A stretch of 64,000 bases of DNA, taken from assembly GCF_000185905.1 (NCBI RefSeq), contig NC_014923.1, positions 5,541,501-5,605,500 on the forward strand, given 5' to 3'. Positions within the stretch are counted from its first letter, which is position 1, and each line of letters starts with the position of its first letter. The stretch is from Mesorhizobium ciceri biovar biserrulae WSM1271. GTDB lineage: Bacteria; Pseudomonadota; Alphaproteobacteria; Rhizobiales; Rhizobiaceae. Shown here in pieces: positions 17,421 through 26,858 of the stretch. The notes beneath the pieces were generated by a model. The model was not told where the DNA came from. It was given only the letters and a program-made list of their open reading frames with translations, and searched no databases. A program made the translations under genes and the position numbers.

Positions 17421-18419
17421 CTATTTCGAATTCGAAAACCGCTGGATGAGCATGGCGATGATGATGATGACGCCCTGAACAGCGGCAACGAGGTATTCGG
17501 AGACGAAGTCCGAGAGCACCATGAGATTGGCGATGAGTTCCAGGATGACGGCGCCGGCGACTGTCCCCCACACATGGCCCTTGCCGCCGCGCAATGCGGT
17601 GCCGCCAATCACCACGGCGGTGATGACCTGCAGTTCCCAAAGCTGTCCGGTTGTCGGCGTTGCGGCGCCCAGGCGCGGCACGTAGCAGATCGCGGCAATC
17701 GCCACACAGACACCCTGGACGATATAGGCCACGGTCCGTGTCCTGATCACCGAGATGCCGGAATAACGGGCGACATCCTCATTGGCGCCGACCGCCGCAC
17801 ATTTGCGCCCATATTTCATCTTGTAAAGGATGAAGGATGCGACCGCGGCGACTGCGATGGATATGAGGATTGGAACCGGGATCCCGCCGACCGTGCCGAA
17901 ATAGACAGGCCGGTAGGCCTCGCGCAACGACCTGTCGATCGGTATCGTGCCGCCATCGGTCAGATAGGTTATCAGCGCCCGGAAAATCCCCATCGTGCCC
18001 AGCGTGGCGATAAACGGTTCGATCCTGCCGACCGTGACGATGAGCCCGTTGGCAAGCCCGCACACCAGGCCGACCAGGATCGCAACCGCCATACCGGCGG
18101 GAATAGCCCAGATGCCGGCATGCGGCGCCACCGCGTTCATGAACATGATGGTGATGCCGGTGATGAAGGCGGCCATCGAGCCGACGGAAAGATCGAGCCC
18201 CCCCGACGAGATCACAAATGTCGCGCCGACCGCGATAATAGCAATGAAGGCGCTGCGGGTGATGACGTTGGCGAGGTTGGTGGCGGACAGGAAATCGGGG
18301 TTGATGAGGTAACCGACCACCAGCAGAGCTGCCAGCGCAAGAAAAGGCCCGATATCGGTCCAACTGATGTTGAGATCGAGGGGGCGACGCCTGGATGCGG
18401 ATTCGCTCATGACAGCCAT
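17421..18419 (-). CDS. Ribose-type ABC importer permease
   Basis: 332 residues with about ten hydrophobic segments and the family signature around ISSGGLDLSVGSMAAF in the first half and the GGTALRGGKGHVWGT loop in the second. It forms the membrane channel of the RbsABC-type importer. An AAGGGAGG site seven bases before the ATG at 18419 supports that start, which overlaps the ATPase gene by 13 nt; a second ATG at 18410 overlaps the ATPase stop as ATGA and is an alternative. Confidence 0.92.
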   Translation of the reverse strand: MAVMSESASRRRPLDLNISWTDIGPFLALAALLVVGYLINPDFLSATNLANVITRSAFIAIIAVGATFVISSGGLDLSVGSMAAFITGITIMFMNAVAPHAGIWAIPAGMAVAILVGLVCGLANGLIVTVGRIEPFIATLGTMGIFRALITYLTDGGTIPIDRSLREAYRPVYFGTVGGIPVPILISIAVAAVASFILYKMKYGRKCAAVGANEDVARYSGISVIRTRTVAYIVQGVCVAIAAICYVPRLGAATPTTGQLWELQVITAVVIGGTALRGGKGHVWGTVAGAVILELIANLMVLSDFVSEYLVAAVQGVIIIIAMLIQRFSNSK

Positions 18420-19999
18420 TTTGTGCCTCCCTTGGCTTTTGGCCCTTGCTTGGGGCCACTGGTCGCCAGTACCGCCACATTGCTTTCGGTCATTTCGGCG
18501 CCACTGACCTCGCCGGTGATGCGGCCTTCGCGCATCACCAGGATGCGGTCGCAGATGCCGATCAATTCCTGCATCTCCGAAGAGATGACGATGCAGGCCT
18601 TGCCCTTGGCCACAAGCTCCTGGATGAAGGCATAGATCTGCGCCTTGTTGGCGATGTCGATGCCACGCGTGGGCTCGTCGATAATGACCACCGAAGGATC
18701 GGTCAGCAGCACCTTCGCCAGCAGCAGCTTCTGCTGATTGCCCCCGGAAAGCTGGGCCGCTTTGGCGCCGAGGCTCTTCAGCCTGATGTCATATGTCTCC
18801 ACGGCCTGTTCCAGGGCTTGCGCTTCGCGGCGCCGACCCATCGAGAGGCCGGGATGAAACACATCGAGCGCCGACAGCGTCAGGTTAGGCGCCAGGTGCT
18901 CTTGCAGCAGCAGTCCCTTGCCCTTGCGATCCTCGGTCAGGTAACCGACGCCGGCGTCGATCGCCGCGCGCGGCGATTGGAAATGGACCGACTTGCCCTC
19001 AAGTTCGATCTTGGCAACTGCCGGGCGCAAGCCGATAATGCCCTCGAAGAGTTCGGTTCGGCCTGCGCCGACCATACCGGCGAACCCCAGGATCTCGCCC
19101 TTGTGGACCGTGAACGACACGTCCTCCACATAGCCGGGAACGGAGGCGTTCCTCACGCTCAGCATCGGTACATCCGAAGGCGCTGCGGTTCTCTCAGGAT
19201 AGAGCGCTGCCAGTTCGCGCCCGACCATCAGCCGCGCCATGTCCATCTGGCTCAGCGTCTTGCCGGGATAGGTGCCGACCATCTTGCCGTCGCGCAGAAC
19301 GGTCACTTTGTCTGCGACCCGCTGCACCTCATCCAACCGGTGGCTGATATAGAGCACGGCGGTGCCGTGAGCCTTCAGTTGCAGGACGATCTCCAGCAGG
19401 CGCTCGACCTCGCCACCGGTCAGAACGGCGGTCGGCTCGTCGAAGATAACCACCTTGTGGTCGTCAAGCAGGGCGCGAGCGATCTGCACCATCTGCCGGT
19501 CTGCCAGCGAAACGTCGCGCACCAGTGCCCTTGGCGAGACCGCGCAGCCGATCTGCGCCAGTTTCTCGGTTGCCAGCCGGCGCATGGTGCGGTCATCCAC
19601 GACATGGCCACGCGAAAGCTCTCGCCCGAGAAACAGATTGTCGGTGACCGTGAGCCCCTCGGCGAGCAGGATCTCCTGATGAACCAAAGCGATACCGGCA
19701 TCCTGTGCTTGGGCAGGCTTGGCAAATTTCACCGCGTGTCCGTTCATCGACAACGTGCCGTGGCTTGGCTCGACATAGCCGGACAGCAGCCGCATCAACG
19801 TCGACTTGCCGGCACCGTTCTCGCCAATGATGGCGTGGATCTCTCCCGGCAGGACGTCCAGGGTGACGTCCGACAGCACCGTCACTGGGCCGTATTGCTT
19901 GGACAATTCCTGGGCGCGCAGCACCGGTTCAAGCGAACCAGGCGCTTCGCTGGACAACGTGCTCCCGCCCTCCCCGGCGATATTCGCGGCAATGGACAT
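18407..19999 (-). CDS. Ribose-type ABC importer ATPase (two fused nucleotide-binding domains)
   Basis: About 530 residues, RbsA length. The first domain has Walker A GENGAGKS (59-66) and Walker B VVIFDEPTAVL; the second keeps the degenerate loop GMVGAGRTE and a full LSGGNQQK signature with VVIIDEPTRG. This asymmetry is usual for the family. I start at the ATG at 19999; a TTG at 20014 overlapping the regulator's stop would add five residues. It powers import by the permease downstream. Confidence 0.92.
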   Translation of the reverse strand: MSIAANIAGEGGSTLSSEAPGSLEPVLRAQELSKQYGPVTVLSDVTLDVLPGEIHAIIGENGAGKSTLMRLLSGYVEPSHGTLSMNGHAVKFAKPAQAQDAGIALVHQEILLAEGLTVTDNLFLGRELSRGHVVDDRTMRRLATEKLAQIGCAVSPRALVRDVSLADRQMVQIARALLDDHKVVIFDEPTAVLTGGEVERLLEIVLQLKAHGTAVLYISHRLDEVQRVADKVTVLRDGKMVGTYPGKTLSQMDMARLMVGRELAALYPERTAAPSDVPMLSVRNASVPGYVEDVSFTVHKGEILGFAGMVGAGRTELFEGIIGLRPAVAKIELEGKSVHFQSPRAAIDAGVGYLTEDRKGKGLLLQEHLAPNLTLSALDVFHPGLSMGRRREAQALEQAVETYDIRLKSLGAKAAQLSGGNQQKLLLAKVLLTDPSVVIIDEPTRGIDIANKAQIYAFIQELVAKGKACIVISSEMQELIGICDRILVMREGRITGEVSGAEMTESNVAVLATSGPKQGPKAKGGTKWLS

Positions 20000-20010
20000 C
20001 CGTTCCGACC

Positions 20011-20712
20011 TCAATCGAATGCCGGGAGCAGGCGATCGCGCGAGTGCTCTATATGGATGCGCATCGCCTTTTCGGCGGCATCGGGATCGGCCGAGCCGAA
20101 CGCGGCAAGGATCGCCTCGTGTTCGTCAAGCGCCTCCTCGGTCACGCGTGCATGGAACATCAGGCGGAAGATGTGGAAGTGCGTGTGCTGGTGGCTCAAC
20201 GTCTCGCGGATGAGTTCGTTTTGAGAAAACTCCATGATCTTGTCGTGGAAGATCGCATCCTGCCTGGCGAAATTCGAATAGCGCACGCGATCATCCTTGC
20301 CTTCGCGGCGTGACATCACGCCGGCAGCTTCGAGCAACAGATCGAGCTTGGCGTCGTCCATCGTTGCGGCGGCCTTTGCGGCGCCATGCGGCTCGAGCAG
20401 CAGACGCATCTCGTATAATTCGTCGAAACGGCGCCGGGTGATCTGGGGCGCGGCACGATAACCAATCAGATGCGTCTTGAGCACCAGGCCTTCGCCTTCG
20501 AGCCGTCCGAGGGCTTCCCGGATCGGCGTGTGCGAGACGTTGAATTCCTTGACCAAGCTGTCGACTGTGATGCGCGAGCCGGGGGGGATCTTCAGCGCCA
20601 TCAACTGCGCGAAGATGGCTTCATAGACATCTTCGACGAGACTGTTGGCGCGCTGGATGCGACCAGCTCCAATGCTGGCGTCGCTTGGGTCGGGTAAGTT
20701 TGCGGTCTGCAT
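20011..20712 (-). CDS. GntR family (FadR/FCD type) transcriptional regulator
   Basis: 233 residues from the ATG at 20712, which has an AAGAGG site at good spacing; a longer in-frame start at 20745 lacks one. The N-terminal winged helix-turn-helix (about 20-85) includes FNVSHTPIREALGRLEGEGLV, and an all-helical FCD effector domain follows. It is the first gene of the rbs-like operon, so it probably controls that operon and perhaps the divergent dehydrogenase genes from the shared 176-nt intergenic region. A 21-bp near-palindrome at 20763-20783 is a good operator candidate. Confidence 0.9.
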   Translation of the reverse strand: MQTANLPDPSDASIGAGRIQRANSLVEDVYEAIFAQLMALKIPPGSRITVDSLVKEFNVSHTPIREALGRLEGEGLVLKTHLIGYRAAPQITRRRFDELYEMRLLLEPHGAAKAAATMDDAKLDLLLEAAGVMSRREGKDDRVRYSNFARQDAIFHDKIMEFSQNELIRETLSHQHTHFHIFRLMFHARVTEEALDEHEAILAAFGSADPDAAEKAMRIHIEHSRDRLLPAFD

Positions 20713-20762
20713 ATTTTGCCTCTTGACAGTGAGGACTGCTAACACGATGGTTCCGCGGATGC

Positions 20763-20783
20763 AATCCTATATCCTATACGATT
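20763..20783. promoter_or_regulatory. 21-bp near-palindrome, probable GntR operator
   Basis: Read on either strand the site has the plan AATC-n-TATA-n3-TATA-n-GATT; eight of ten base pairs are symmetric. It lies about 50 nt upstream of the GntR start and 106 nt upstream of the divergent iron alcohol dehydrogenase gene. Size and symmetry fit a dimeric FadR-type regulator. Binding is inferred. Confidence 0.5.
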
Positions 20784-20888
20784 TTAAAGCGGATATCTTT
20801 TAAGTGCGAGAGACACACTCTTAAACCGTCCGATCCAGACCGAGTTCAATGCCTCCGTTTCCAGTCAGCAGCCGTCAAAGGACCAATC

Positions 20889-22115
20889 ATGACCCTCTTC
20901 GCCGCCCTGCGGTTGCCGCGTGAAATCCTGTTCGGGAAGGGGCAACGCCATGTGCTGCCGACGGTCGCCGCCCGGTTCGGCCGACGCGCGCTGGTCTGCA
21001 CCGACGAGCGTTTCGCGGGCACAACGGTATTCGCCGACATCATCAAGTCCCTTCAGTCAGCCTCGATCGAGGTCCTGGTGCATGATCGTGTTCTGCCCGA
21101 CGTGCCACGCGATACGGTCGGCGTCTGCGTCGAGGAAGCGAAGGGGTTCGGGCCGGATATGGTGATCGGCATCGGCGGCGGCAGCTGTCTCGATTTCGCC
21201 AAATGCGCCACCCTGCTGCTCAGCCATGGCGGCAAGCTCCAGGACTATTACGGGGAGTTCAAGGTGCCGGGTCAGACACTGCCGCTGATCGCCGTACCCA
21301 CCACGGCCGGCACCGGCTCCGAGGTGACGCCGGTCGCGGTGATTTCCGACCCGGACCGGACGCTCAAGGTCGGCATATCGAGCCCTCACCTTATCGCCGC
21401 GGTCGCTCTGTGCGATCCCGAGCTGACAATGACCTGTCCGCCTGGCCTGACCGCGATCGCCGGCGCCGACGCTTTGACCCATGCGATTGAGGCCTTCACC
21501 GCCATGCGGCGCGGTGAAGACCCCAATCTCCCGCAACAGCATGTCTTCATCGGCAAGACTGCGCTGACAGACCATTTCGCGTTGCTCGCGATAAAGCTGC
21601 TTGGCCGGAGTCTGGAGAAAGCCTGCAGCGACGGCACGGATGCCGACGCGCGTGCCGATGTCATGATGGGCGCTCTGGCGGCGGGCTGCGCGTTCGGCAC
21701 CGCCGGCACGGCGGCGGCGCATGCCGTGCAATACCCGGCAGGCGCCCTCACCCACACCGCCCATGGTTTGGGCGTGGCCACAATGATGCCTTACGTGATG
21801 ACCTATAACAGCCGCGTCGCCGCTCACGAGATGGCAGAGATCGGCGCGGCACTTGGCTTGGAGGCCAAGGCGCGAACCGCCGACGAGATGGCAGCCGCCA
21901 CGATCGAGGAGATCAGGCGATTGTTCGCGGCGATCGGTATTACGCCAACATTGGCGGATCTGGGCCTCCCTGCCGATAAGCTTGACTGGACCGCAGAGCA
22001 AGCGCTCGGCATCGACCGCCTGATCAAGAACAATCCGCGTGCGTTCGATCTCGGCACGATGCGACGCCTCGTCCAGGCCGCCCATGACGGCGACCTCGCC
22101 GCCTGCGTTATGTGA
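20889..22115 (+). CDS. Iron-containing alcohol dehydrogenase
   Basis: 408 residues of the group III (Fe-ADH) family, which oxidises an alcohol to an aldehyde or the reverse with NAD(P). GIGGGSCLD (95-102) is the cofactor-binding loop. Candidate metal ligands are Asp194 and His198 (ADALTHAIEA), His278 and His292, with the family's spacing. It is followed 16 nt later by an aldehyde dehydrogenase gene, suggesting a two-step oxidation to an acid. Its promoter region is shared with the divergent GntR-transporter operon. Confidence 0.92.
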   Translation: MTLFAALRLPREILFGKGQRHVLPTVAARFGRRALVCTDERFAGTTVFADIIKSLQSASIEVLVHDRVLPDVPRDTVGVCVEEAKGFGPDMVIGIGGGSCLDFAKCATLLLSHGGKLQDYYGEFKVPGQTLPLIAVPTTAGTGSEVTPVAVISDPDRTLKVGISSPHLIAAVALCDPELTMTCPPGLTAIAGADALTHAIEAFTAMRRGEDPNLPQQHVFIGKTALTDHFALLAIKLLGRSLEKACSDGTDADARADVMMGALAAGCAFGTAGTAAAHAVQYPAGALTHTAHGLGVATMMPYVMTYNSRVAAHEMAEIGAALGLEAKARTADEMAAATIEEIRRLFAAIGITPTLADLGLPADKLDWTAEQALGIDRLIKNNPRAFDLGTMRRLVQAAHDGDLAACVM

Positions 22116-22131
22116 GAAACGGAACAAAGCG

Positions 22132-23613
22132 ATGAATTTGAACGCTCAGCAACTCGACCAGGATGGCTATGACGTGCGCGGTTTTTCGCACGGACTCTAC
22201 ATCGACGGCACTTGGCGGTCGTCCTCCGACGGTCGGCTCATCGATGTCGTCGATCCCTCCTCCGGGGCGGTGATCGCGGCGGTTCCCGATGCGACGGTCG
22301 AGGACGCCACCGCCGCCGTCGAGGCGGCGGCCAAAGCAGCTAGGAGATGGCGGGAAACTGCGCCGCGCAAACGCTCGGAAATCCTCAGGCGCTGTTTCGA
22401 ACTGATGGTCGAACGCTCCGAAACGCTCGCCATGCTGATCTCGCTGGAGAACGGCAAGGCGCTGCGCGACGCGCGCGGCGAAGTGGCTTATGCCGCCGAG
22501 TTCTTCCGCTGGAATGCCGAAGAGGCGGTCCGGATCACCGGTGAATTCGGCACCGCGCCATCCGGCACCAACCGGATCGTGGTCGATTATGAGCCGATCG
22601 GAATTTGCGTGCTGATCACACCGTGGAATTTTCCGGCCGCGATGGCGACCCGCAAGATCGCGCCGGCGCTGGCGGCAGGCTGCACTGTCGTCCTAAAGCC
22701 GGCCAGCGAAACACCGCTGACGGCCTATGCGCTGGCGGCACTCTACAGCGAAGCCGGCGTGCCTGCCGGCGTCGTCAACGTGCTGACCACGACCAGTCCT
22801 GGGCCGCTGACTTCGGCCATGCTTGCCGATCCGCGGGTCAGGAAGCTGTCCTTCACGGGATCGACGGGTGTCGGCCGAACCTTGCTCGGCGAGGCTTCAA
22901 AGCATGTCATTTCGTGTTCGATGGAACTCGGCGGCAATGCCCCGTTCGTCGTCTTCGACGATGCCGATCTCGACGCCGCCCTCGATGGCGCGATGATCGC
23001 CAAGATGCGCAACGCCGGCGAAGCCTGCACCGCCGCCAATCGCCTCTATGTGCAATCGGGAATCTATGATGCTTTTGCCGACGGGCTCCGCAAGCGCATG
23101 GCGGCACTTAAGGTGGGGGCGGGCCCGAATGCCGACACCGAGTGCGGGCCGATGATCACCAGAAAGGCTGTCGACAAGATCGACCGCCTGGTCAAGGACG
23201 CGGTGGGCCGGGGAGCCAAGGTGCTTTGCGGCGGGGCGATTTCGGAGGAAGAAGGATTCTTCTATCCGCCCACAGTGCTGTCCGATGTGCCGCCCGATGC
23301 GGAGATGGCGCACGAGGAGATTTTCGGCCCGGTGGCACCTATCACACGCTTCGACACCGAGGCCCAGGCCATCGCGCATGCCAACAACACGGAATATGGC
23401 CTGGCCGCTTATATATACACACGCGATGTTGGGCGCGGCATGCGGGTGGCGTCGGGGATCGAGGCCGGCATGATCGGCCTCAACCGGGGACTGATGTCGG
23501 ATCCGGCCGCACCATTCGGAGGCGTCAAGCAGAGCGGCCTTGGCCGCGAAGGCGGCCAGCACCACGGCATCGCCGAGTTCATGGAGGCTAAATATATTGC
23601 CGTCACCTTCTGA
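22132..23613 (+). CDS. NAD(P)-dependent aldehyde dehydrogenase (succinate-semialdehyde dehydrogenase type)
   Basis: 493 residues. Catalytic Cys299 in GEACTAANR, general base Glu265 in MELGGNAPF, and Asn166 in TPWNFP are all in place; FTGSTGVGR is the cofactor loop. Overall it most resembles the succinate/glutarate-semialdehyde branch. The ATG at 22132 lies 16 nt after the alcohol dehydrogenase stop, while the open frame extends into that gene. It would oxidise the aldehyde made by the preceding enzyme; the substrate is not known. Confidence 0.92.
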   Translation: MNLNAQQLDQDGYDVRGFSHGLYIDGTWRSSSDGRLIDVVDPSSGAVIAAVPDATVEDATAAVEAAAKAARRWRETAPRKRSEILRRCFELMVERSETLAMLISLENGKALRDARGEVAYAAEFFRWNAEEAVRITGEFGTAPSGTNRIVVDYEPIGICVLITPWNFPAAMATRKIAPALAAGCTVVLKPASETPLTAYALAALYSEAGVPAGVVNVLTTTSPGPLTSAMLADPRVRKLSFTGSTGVGRTLLGEASKHVISCSMELGGNAPFVVFDDADLDAALDGAMIAKMRNAGEACTAANRLYVQSGIYDAFADGLRKRMAALKVGAGPNADTECGPMITRKAVDKIDRLVKDAVGRGAKVLCGGAISEEEGFFYPPTVLSDVPPDAEMAHEEIFGPVAPITRFDTEAQAIAHANNTEYGLAAYIYTRDVGRGMRVASGIEAGMIGLNRGLMSDPAAPFGGVKQSGLGREGGQHHGIAEFMEAKYIAVTF

Positions 23614-23623
23614 ACCGGCAGTC

Positions 23624-24448
23624 ATGTCAAAGGACCCTTTCCGCACGCGCGACCATGTGGCCGATTTTGACGATATCGTGACCGACATAGTGACTCGCAG
23701 CGCCGAAACCCGGGCGACCCTGCCGATGTCGGCGGGTATCGCCTATGGCGAGGGCGAGGCCGAAAGGTTGGACCTGTTCTTTCCGCCCGGCGTGCGCAGG
23801 GATCTTCCCGTGCACATCTTCATCCATGGTGGCTACTGGCGCATGTTCTCCAGAAGCGACTATTCTTATGTAGCGAACACAGTCACCAAAGCTGGGGCGA
23901 TCGCGGTCATCGTCGATTATGCGCTGATGCCCGAATTCAGGATGGCGGCAATCGTCGACCAGATCCGGCGTGCCAAACAATGGGTGCTGGACAATATAGC
24001 CGCCCATGGCGGCGACCCTGCCCGGCTAAGCGTAAGTGGTCATTCGGCGGGTGCGCACCTGGCCACATTCCTGTTCGAAAAGGCGCCAATGCCGTCGCGC
24101 ATACGTGCGGCGCTGCTGCTAGGCGGCCTTTACGACCTGAAGCCCCTTCAGACCTCCTTCCTCCAGCCGTTAATCGGCATCACCGATGAGGAGGCAGCTG
24201 CCTTCACCCCAATGACGCGGTGGCATGACCCGGAGACGGCAGCGACCATTCTCGTCGGAGATCAGGAAACGTCACCTTTTCACCAGCAGGCCGCCGACTT
24301 CGGAAAGCGCTTGCGCGCGCAGGGGCACCCTGTCAGCGACCTCCGCCTGAATGACCGAAACCACATGAACAGCGTGCGTGATCTGGGCATCAGCGGCACA
24401 CAAGCTGGCGATTGCCTGATGGCGATGATCGATGGAAACGGCCTGTAG
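23624..24448 (+). CDS. Alpha/beta hydrolase (kynurenine-formamidase/esterase-like)
   Basis: 274 residues. The oxyanion motif HGGYW (68-72) and nucleophile Ser141 in SGHSAG identify an alpha/beta hydrolase of the HGG(G/Y)W group that includes kynurenine formamidases and small esterases; His of the triad is probably in the late RNHMNS segment. It follows the aldehyde dehydrogenase by 10 nt and completes this three-gene run. It may cleave an ester, lactone or formamide of the pathway substrate. Confidence 0.85.
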   Translation: MSKDPFRTRDHVADFDDIVTDIVTRSAETRATLPMSAGIAYGEGEAERLDLFFPPGVRRDLPVHIFIHGGYWRMFSRSDYSYVANTVTKAGAIAVIVDYALMPEFRMAAIVDQIRRAKQWVLDNIAAHGGDPARLSVSGHSAGAHLATFLFEKAPMPSRIRAALLLGGLYDLKPLQTSFLQPLIGITDEEAAAFTPMTRWHDPETAATILVGDQETSPFHQQAADFGKRLRAQGHPVSDLRLNDRNHMNSVRDLGISGTQAGDCLMAMIDGNGL

Positions 24449-24796
24449 GACGGAAACCCAGGGAGAGCAGGGCCCGCTTGTGCCTTACTTGACGCTCCCG
24501 TCACTCAGGAAAGTACCGTCACGGGGATCGCGGCACGCTGCCGGCATCGGGCTGAGCTTTGCGACAGGTGAAATCCGGCAGAGCACACAACCGACGATTC
24601 CTCATCCTCTTTTTCCACACTGACGAACTGCACAGCGCATCAGAAAATCGAAATTGCCCCTGCCGCCCTGAGCCGCGATGGTCTTTACGCAAGCAGCCGG
24701 CTTAGGGCTGTGGAGGAACGTCGTCGCGGCAAAGCCCTGGGGCAAGGCCGCTTTGGCACGCCGCTGGTTCAAACCGGCAGCGAGGGAGGAACTGAC
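24449..24796. other. 348-nt gap before the second sugar importer
   Basis: No gene is supported here. The open frame of the downstream permease reaches back to 24710, but the strong ribosome-binding site AGGGAGGA at 24783-24790 points to the TTG at 24797. The promoter of the importer operon must lie in this stretch; I see no clear operator, repeat or RNA fold. Confidence 0.45.
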
Positions 24797-25795
24797 TTGG
24801 CTGGTTCGGGCAAATCCGACACCGCGCGCTTGGGCATCAAAATGTCCCAGGAACTCGTCGTCGGCGCGATCTCGGCCGTCCTCTTCCTGGTGTTCTCGGC
24901 GACGCTCAACAATTTCCTGAGCCAAGGCAACATCCTTGCCATTCTCAAGAATGTCTCGATCCTGGGCACGCTGGCCGTCGGCATGGGGCTCATCGTCGTT
25001 GGGCGCGGCATCGACCTGACCATGGTGGCGGTGATGGTCGTCGGCGTCGCCTTCAGTATTTGGATCTCCACCTGGGGCGTCGACTTCACGCTGGCCGTCG
25101 TCTTCGGGGCCATCCTGGTCGCGGCCATCGGCCTGTTCACCGGCGTCATGGTGGCGGTGGCCGAAATTCCGCCGATCTTCGCCACCCTTGCCATCGCGTC
25201 CTCGGTCTACGGCTCTGGCCGCATCGTCTTTGCGTCCGACGTGCTCTATGCCCCCTCCGATATCGGCTGGCTGAAATTCGTCGGCAACGGAACCATCCTC
25301 GGCATCCCGATGTCGGTGATCATCTTCGCGGCGGTGGCCGCGCTCATGGGCTTTTTCCTGAGGAAGACCCGCTTCGGCCGGCTGGTCTATGCTACTGGCG
25401 ACAACCCGAACGCGGCCCGCACGACCGGGCTGCCGACGCGCCCGATCATCGTGACGCAATATGTCATCAGCGCCCTCATTGCCTATATCGCCGGCATCAT
25501 CATGCTGGGGCTGGTCACCGGCATCGACACGCGCCTCTACAATTCCAGCCTGATCTACGACGTGCTGCTGGTCGTCGTGCTGGGCGGCATCGGCCTCTCC
25601 GGTGGCCAGGGCGGCGTACGCAACGTCATCGTCGGCACCATCCTGGTCGGCATCCTGACCAACGGCATGACGATCCTGAACTTCAGCTACACCAGCCAGA
25701 ACCTGATCAAGAGCGTGATCCTGCTGGGCGCGCTGGCGATCGACGCCATCATCAATCCGCGCGACGAGCAGACCTCGCAAAGCGGCGACATCTGA
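24797..25795 (+). CDS. Ribose-type ABC importer permease (first of two)
   Basis: 332 residues from a TTG start chosen because of the AGGGAGGA site six bases upstream. About ten hydrophobic segments; VVGRGIDLTMVAVMVVG replaces the usual SGGIDLSVG signature, and LGGIGLSGGQGGVRN is the second conserved loop. First gene of an operon with a binding protein, a second permease fused to a propeller, a propeller protein and an ATPase. Two different permeases suggest a heterodimeric channel. Confidence 0.88.
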   Translation: MAGSGKSDTARLGIKMSQELVVGAISAVLFLVFSATLNNFLSQGNILAILKNVSILGTLAVGMGLIVVGRGIDLTMVAVMVVGVAFSIWISTWGVDFTLAVVFGAILVAAIGLFTGVMVAVAEIPPIFATLAIASSVYGSGRIVFASDVLYAPSDIGWLKFVGNGTILGIPMSVIIFAAVAALMGFFLRKTRFGRLVYATGDNPNAARTTGLPTRPIIVTQYVISALIAYIAGIIMLGLVTGIDTRLYNSSLIYDVLLVVVLGGIGLSGGQGGVRNVIVGTILVGILTNGMTILNFSYTSQNLIKSVILLGALAIDAIINPRDEQTSQSGDI

Positions 25796-25829
25796 AACAA
25801 GAACCGAGACATAAATCTGGGAGGATACC

Positions 25830-26846
25830 ATGAAGTTGTTCAAGAATTGCCTGCTCGCGGGCATGACAGCGCTGGCGCTGCTGGGCGCGGCGAAAATCAC
25901 CACGGCGCAGGAAACCGATCAGGTCGGCCGCTCCACCTATCTCGAGGCGCTCAAGGGCAAGAAGGTCATCTTCGTGCCAATCTCGCAGGGCATGGACCTC
26001 AACCAGGCCTGGGTGGTGGTGTGGCAGCGTCACGCCGCTCGCTACGGCTTCAGCCTCGAAGTGCGCGATCCCTCCGGCGACACCAATGCCGGCATTCGCG
26101 CCATGCAGGGCGCCATCGCCGAGAAGCCGGACCTGATCATCGTGCAGAACCCCGACGTCCAGACCTACGCACGCCTGTTGAAACAGGCGCAGGCGGCCGG
26201 CATCAAGGTGCTGCAAGTCAACATGCAGTCGGCCACCCAGACGGACAGTTATGTCGGCAACGACTGGATCGAAATGGGCCGTCTCGAAATGGGCGAACTG
26301 GCCAAGCACTGCACCGGGCCCAATGCCGTCTCGCACAAGGTGGTCTGGCTCGCCGGCGTCCAGACGGGTGCCGCCAACATCTACATGCGCACCGGCATCG
26401 ACGAGGTGCTGAAGGCCAATCCCGAGCTGCAGCTCGTCTCCGACCAGCCGGCCGATTACATGAGCGAAAAGGCCCGCCAGATCACCGAGACGGTGCTCCA
26501 GCAACATCCGGACCTGTGCGGCATCATGGGCATCTGGGATAATGCCGAGGTCGGCGCCGGCGCCGCCGTCGTGGCCGCCGGCAAGCAGGACCAGGTGACG
26601 ATCGTTACCAATGGCGCGGGCAGCGCCACGGGCTGCGAGAGCATCAAGAACGGGCTGCTCGATGTGATCTTCAACTTTAATGCCCCCATCCAGGCCGAGA
26701 TCGCAGCACAACAGATTTCCGAGCTGCTGCAGCAGTCCGGCCGGCAGGCGGGTAGCGAGAAGACCATCTTCTTCGGTCCGATCACCCGCGTCGACAAGGC
26801 CAATGCGACCGGCAGGAATTGCTGGAAGCTGGACGAGCTCAAGTAA
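25830..26846 (+). CDS. Sugar ABC importer, periplasmic binding protein
   Basis: 338 residues. Signal peptide ends near ITTAQ. The mature protein has the type I periplasmic-binding fold (VIFVPISQGMDLNQAW, then LIIVQNPDVQTYARLLKQA). GGATACC with GGGAGGATACC precedes the ATG at a normal distance. It lies between the two permease genes, in the same direction, and probably serves both. Lactonase-like propellers encoded downstream suggest a sugar acid, sugar lactone or similar ligand. Confidence 0.9.
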   Translation: MKLFKNCLLAGMTALALLGAAKITTAQETDQVGRSTYLEALKGKKVIFVPISQGMDLNQAWVVVWQRHAARYGFSLEVRDPSGDTNAGIRAMQGAIAEKPDLIIVQNPDVQTYARLLKQAQAAGIKVLQVNMQSATQTDSYVGNDWIEMGRLEMGELAKHCTGPNAVSHKVVWLAGVQTGAANIYMRTGIDEVLKANPELQLVSDQPADYMSEKARQITETVLQQHPDLCGIMGIWDNAEVGAGAAVVAAGKQDQVTIVTNGAGSATGCESIKNGLLDVIFNFNAPIQAEIAAQQISELLQQSGRQAGSEKTIFFGPITRVDKANATGRNCWKLDELK

Positions 26847-26858
26847 CGGACTTCCTTG

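Noticed and set aside
16731..18635. 634-codon open frame on the + strand
   Set aside because: It runs antisense through the binding-protein and permease genes; its low-complexity, Asp/His/Arg-rich translation is typical of a shadow frame in GC-rich DNA.
18446..20224. 592-codon open frame on the + strand
   Set aside because: Antisense to the importer ATPase, which has full Walker and signature motifs; the + frame has none.
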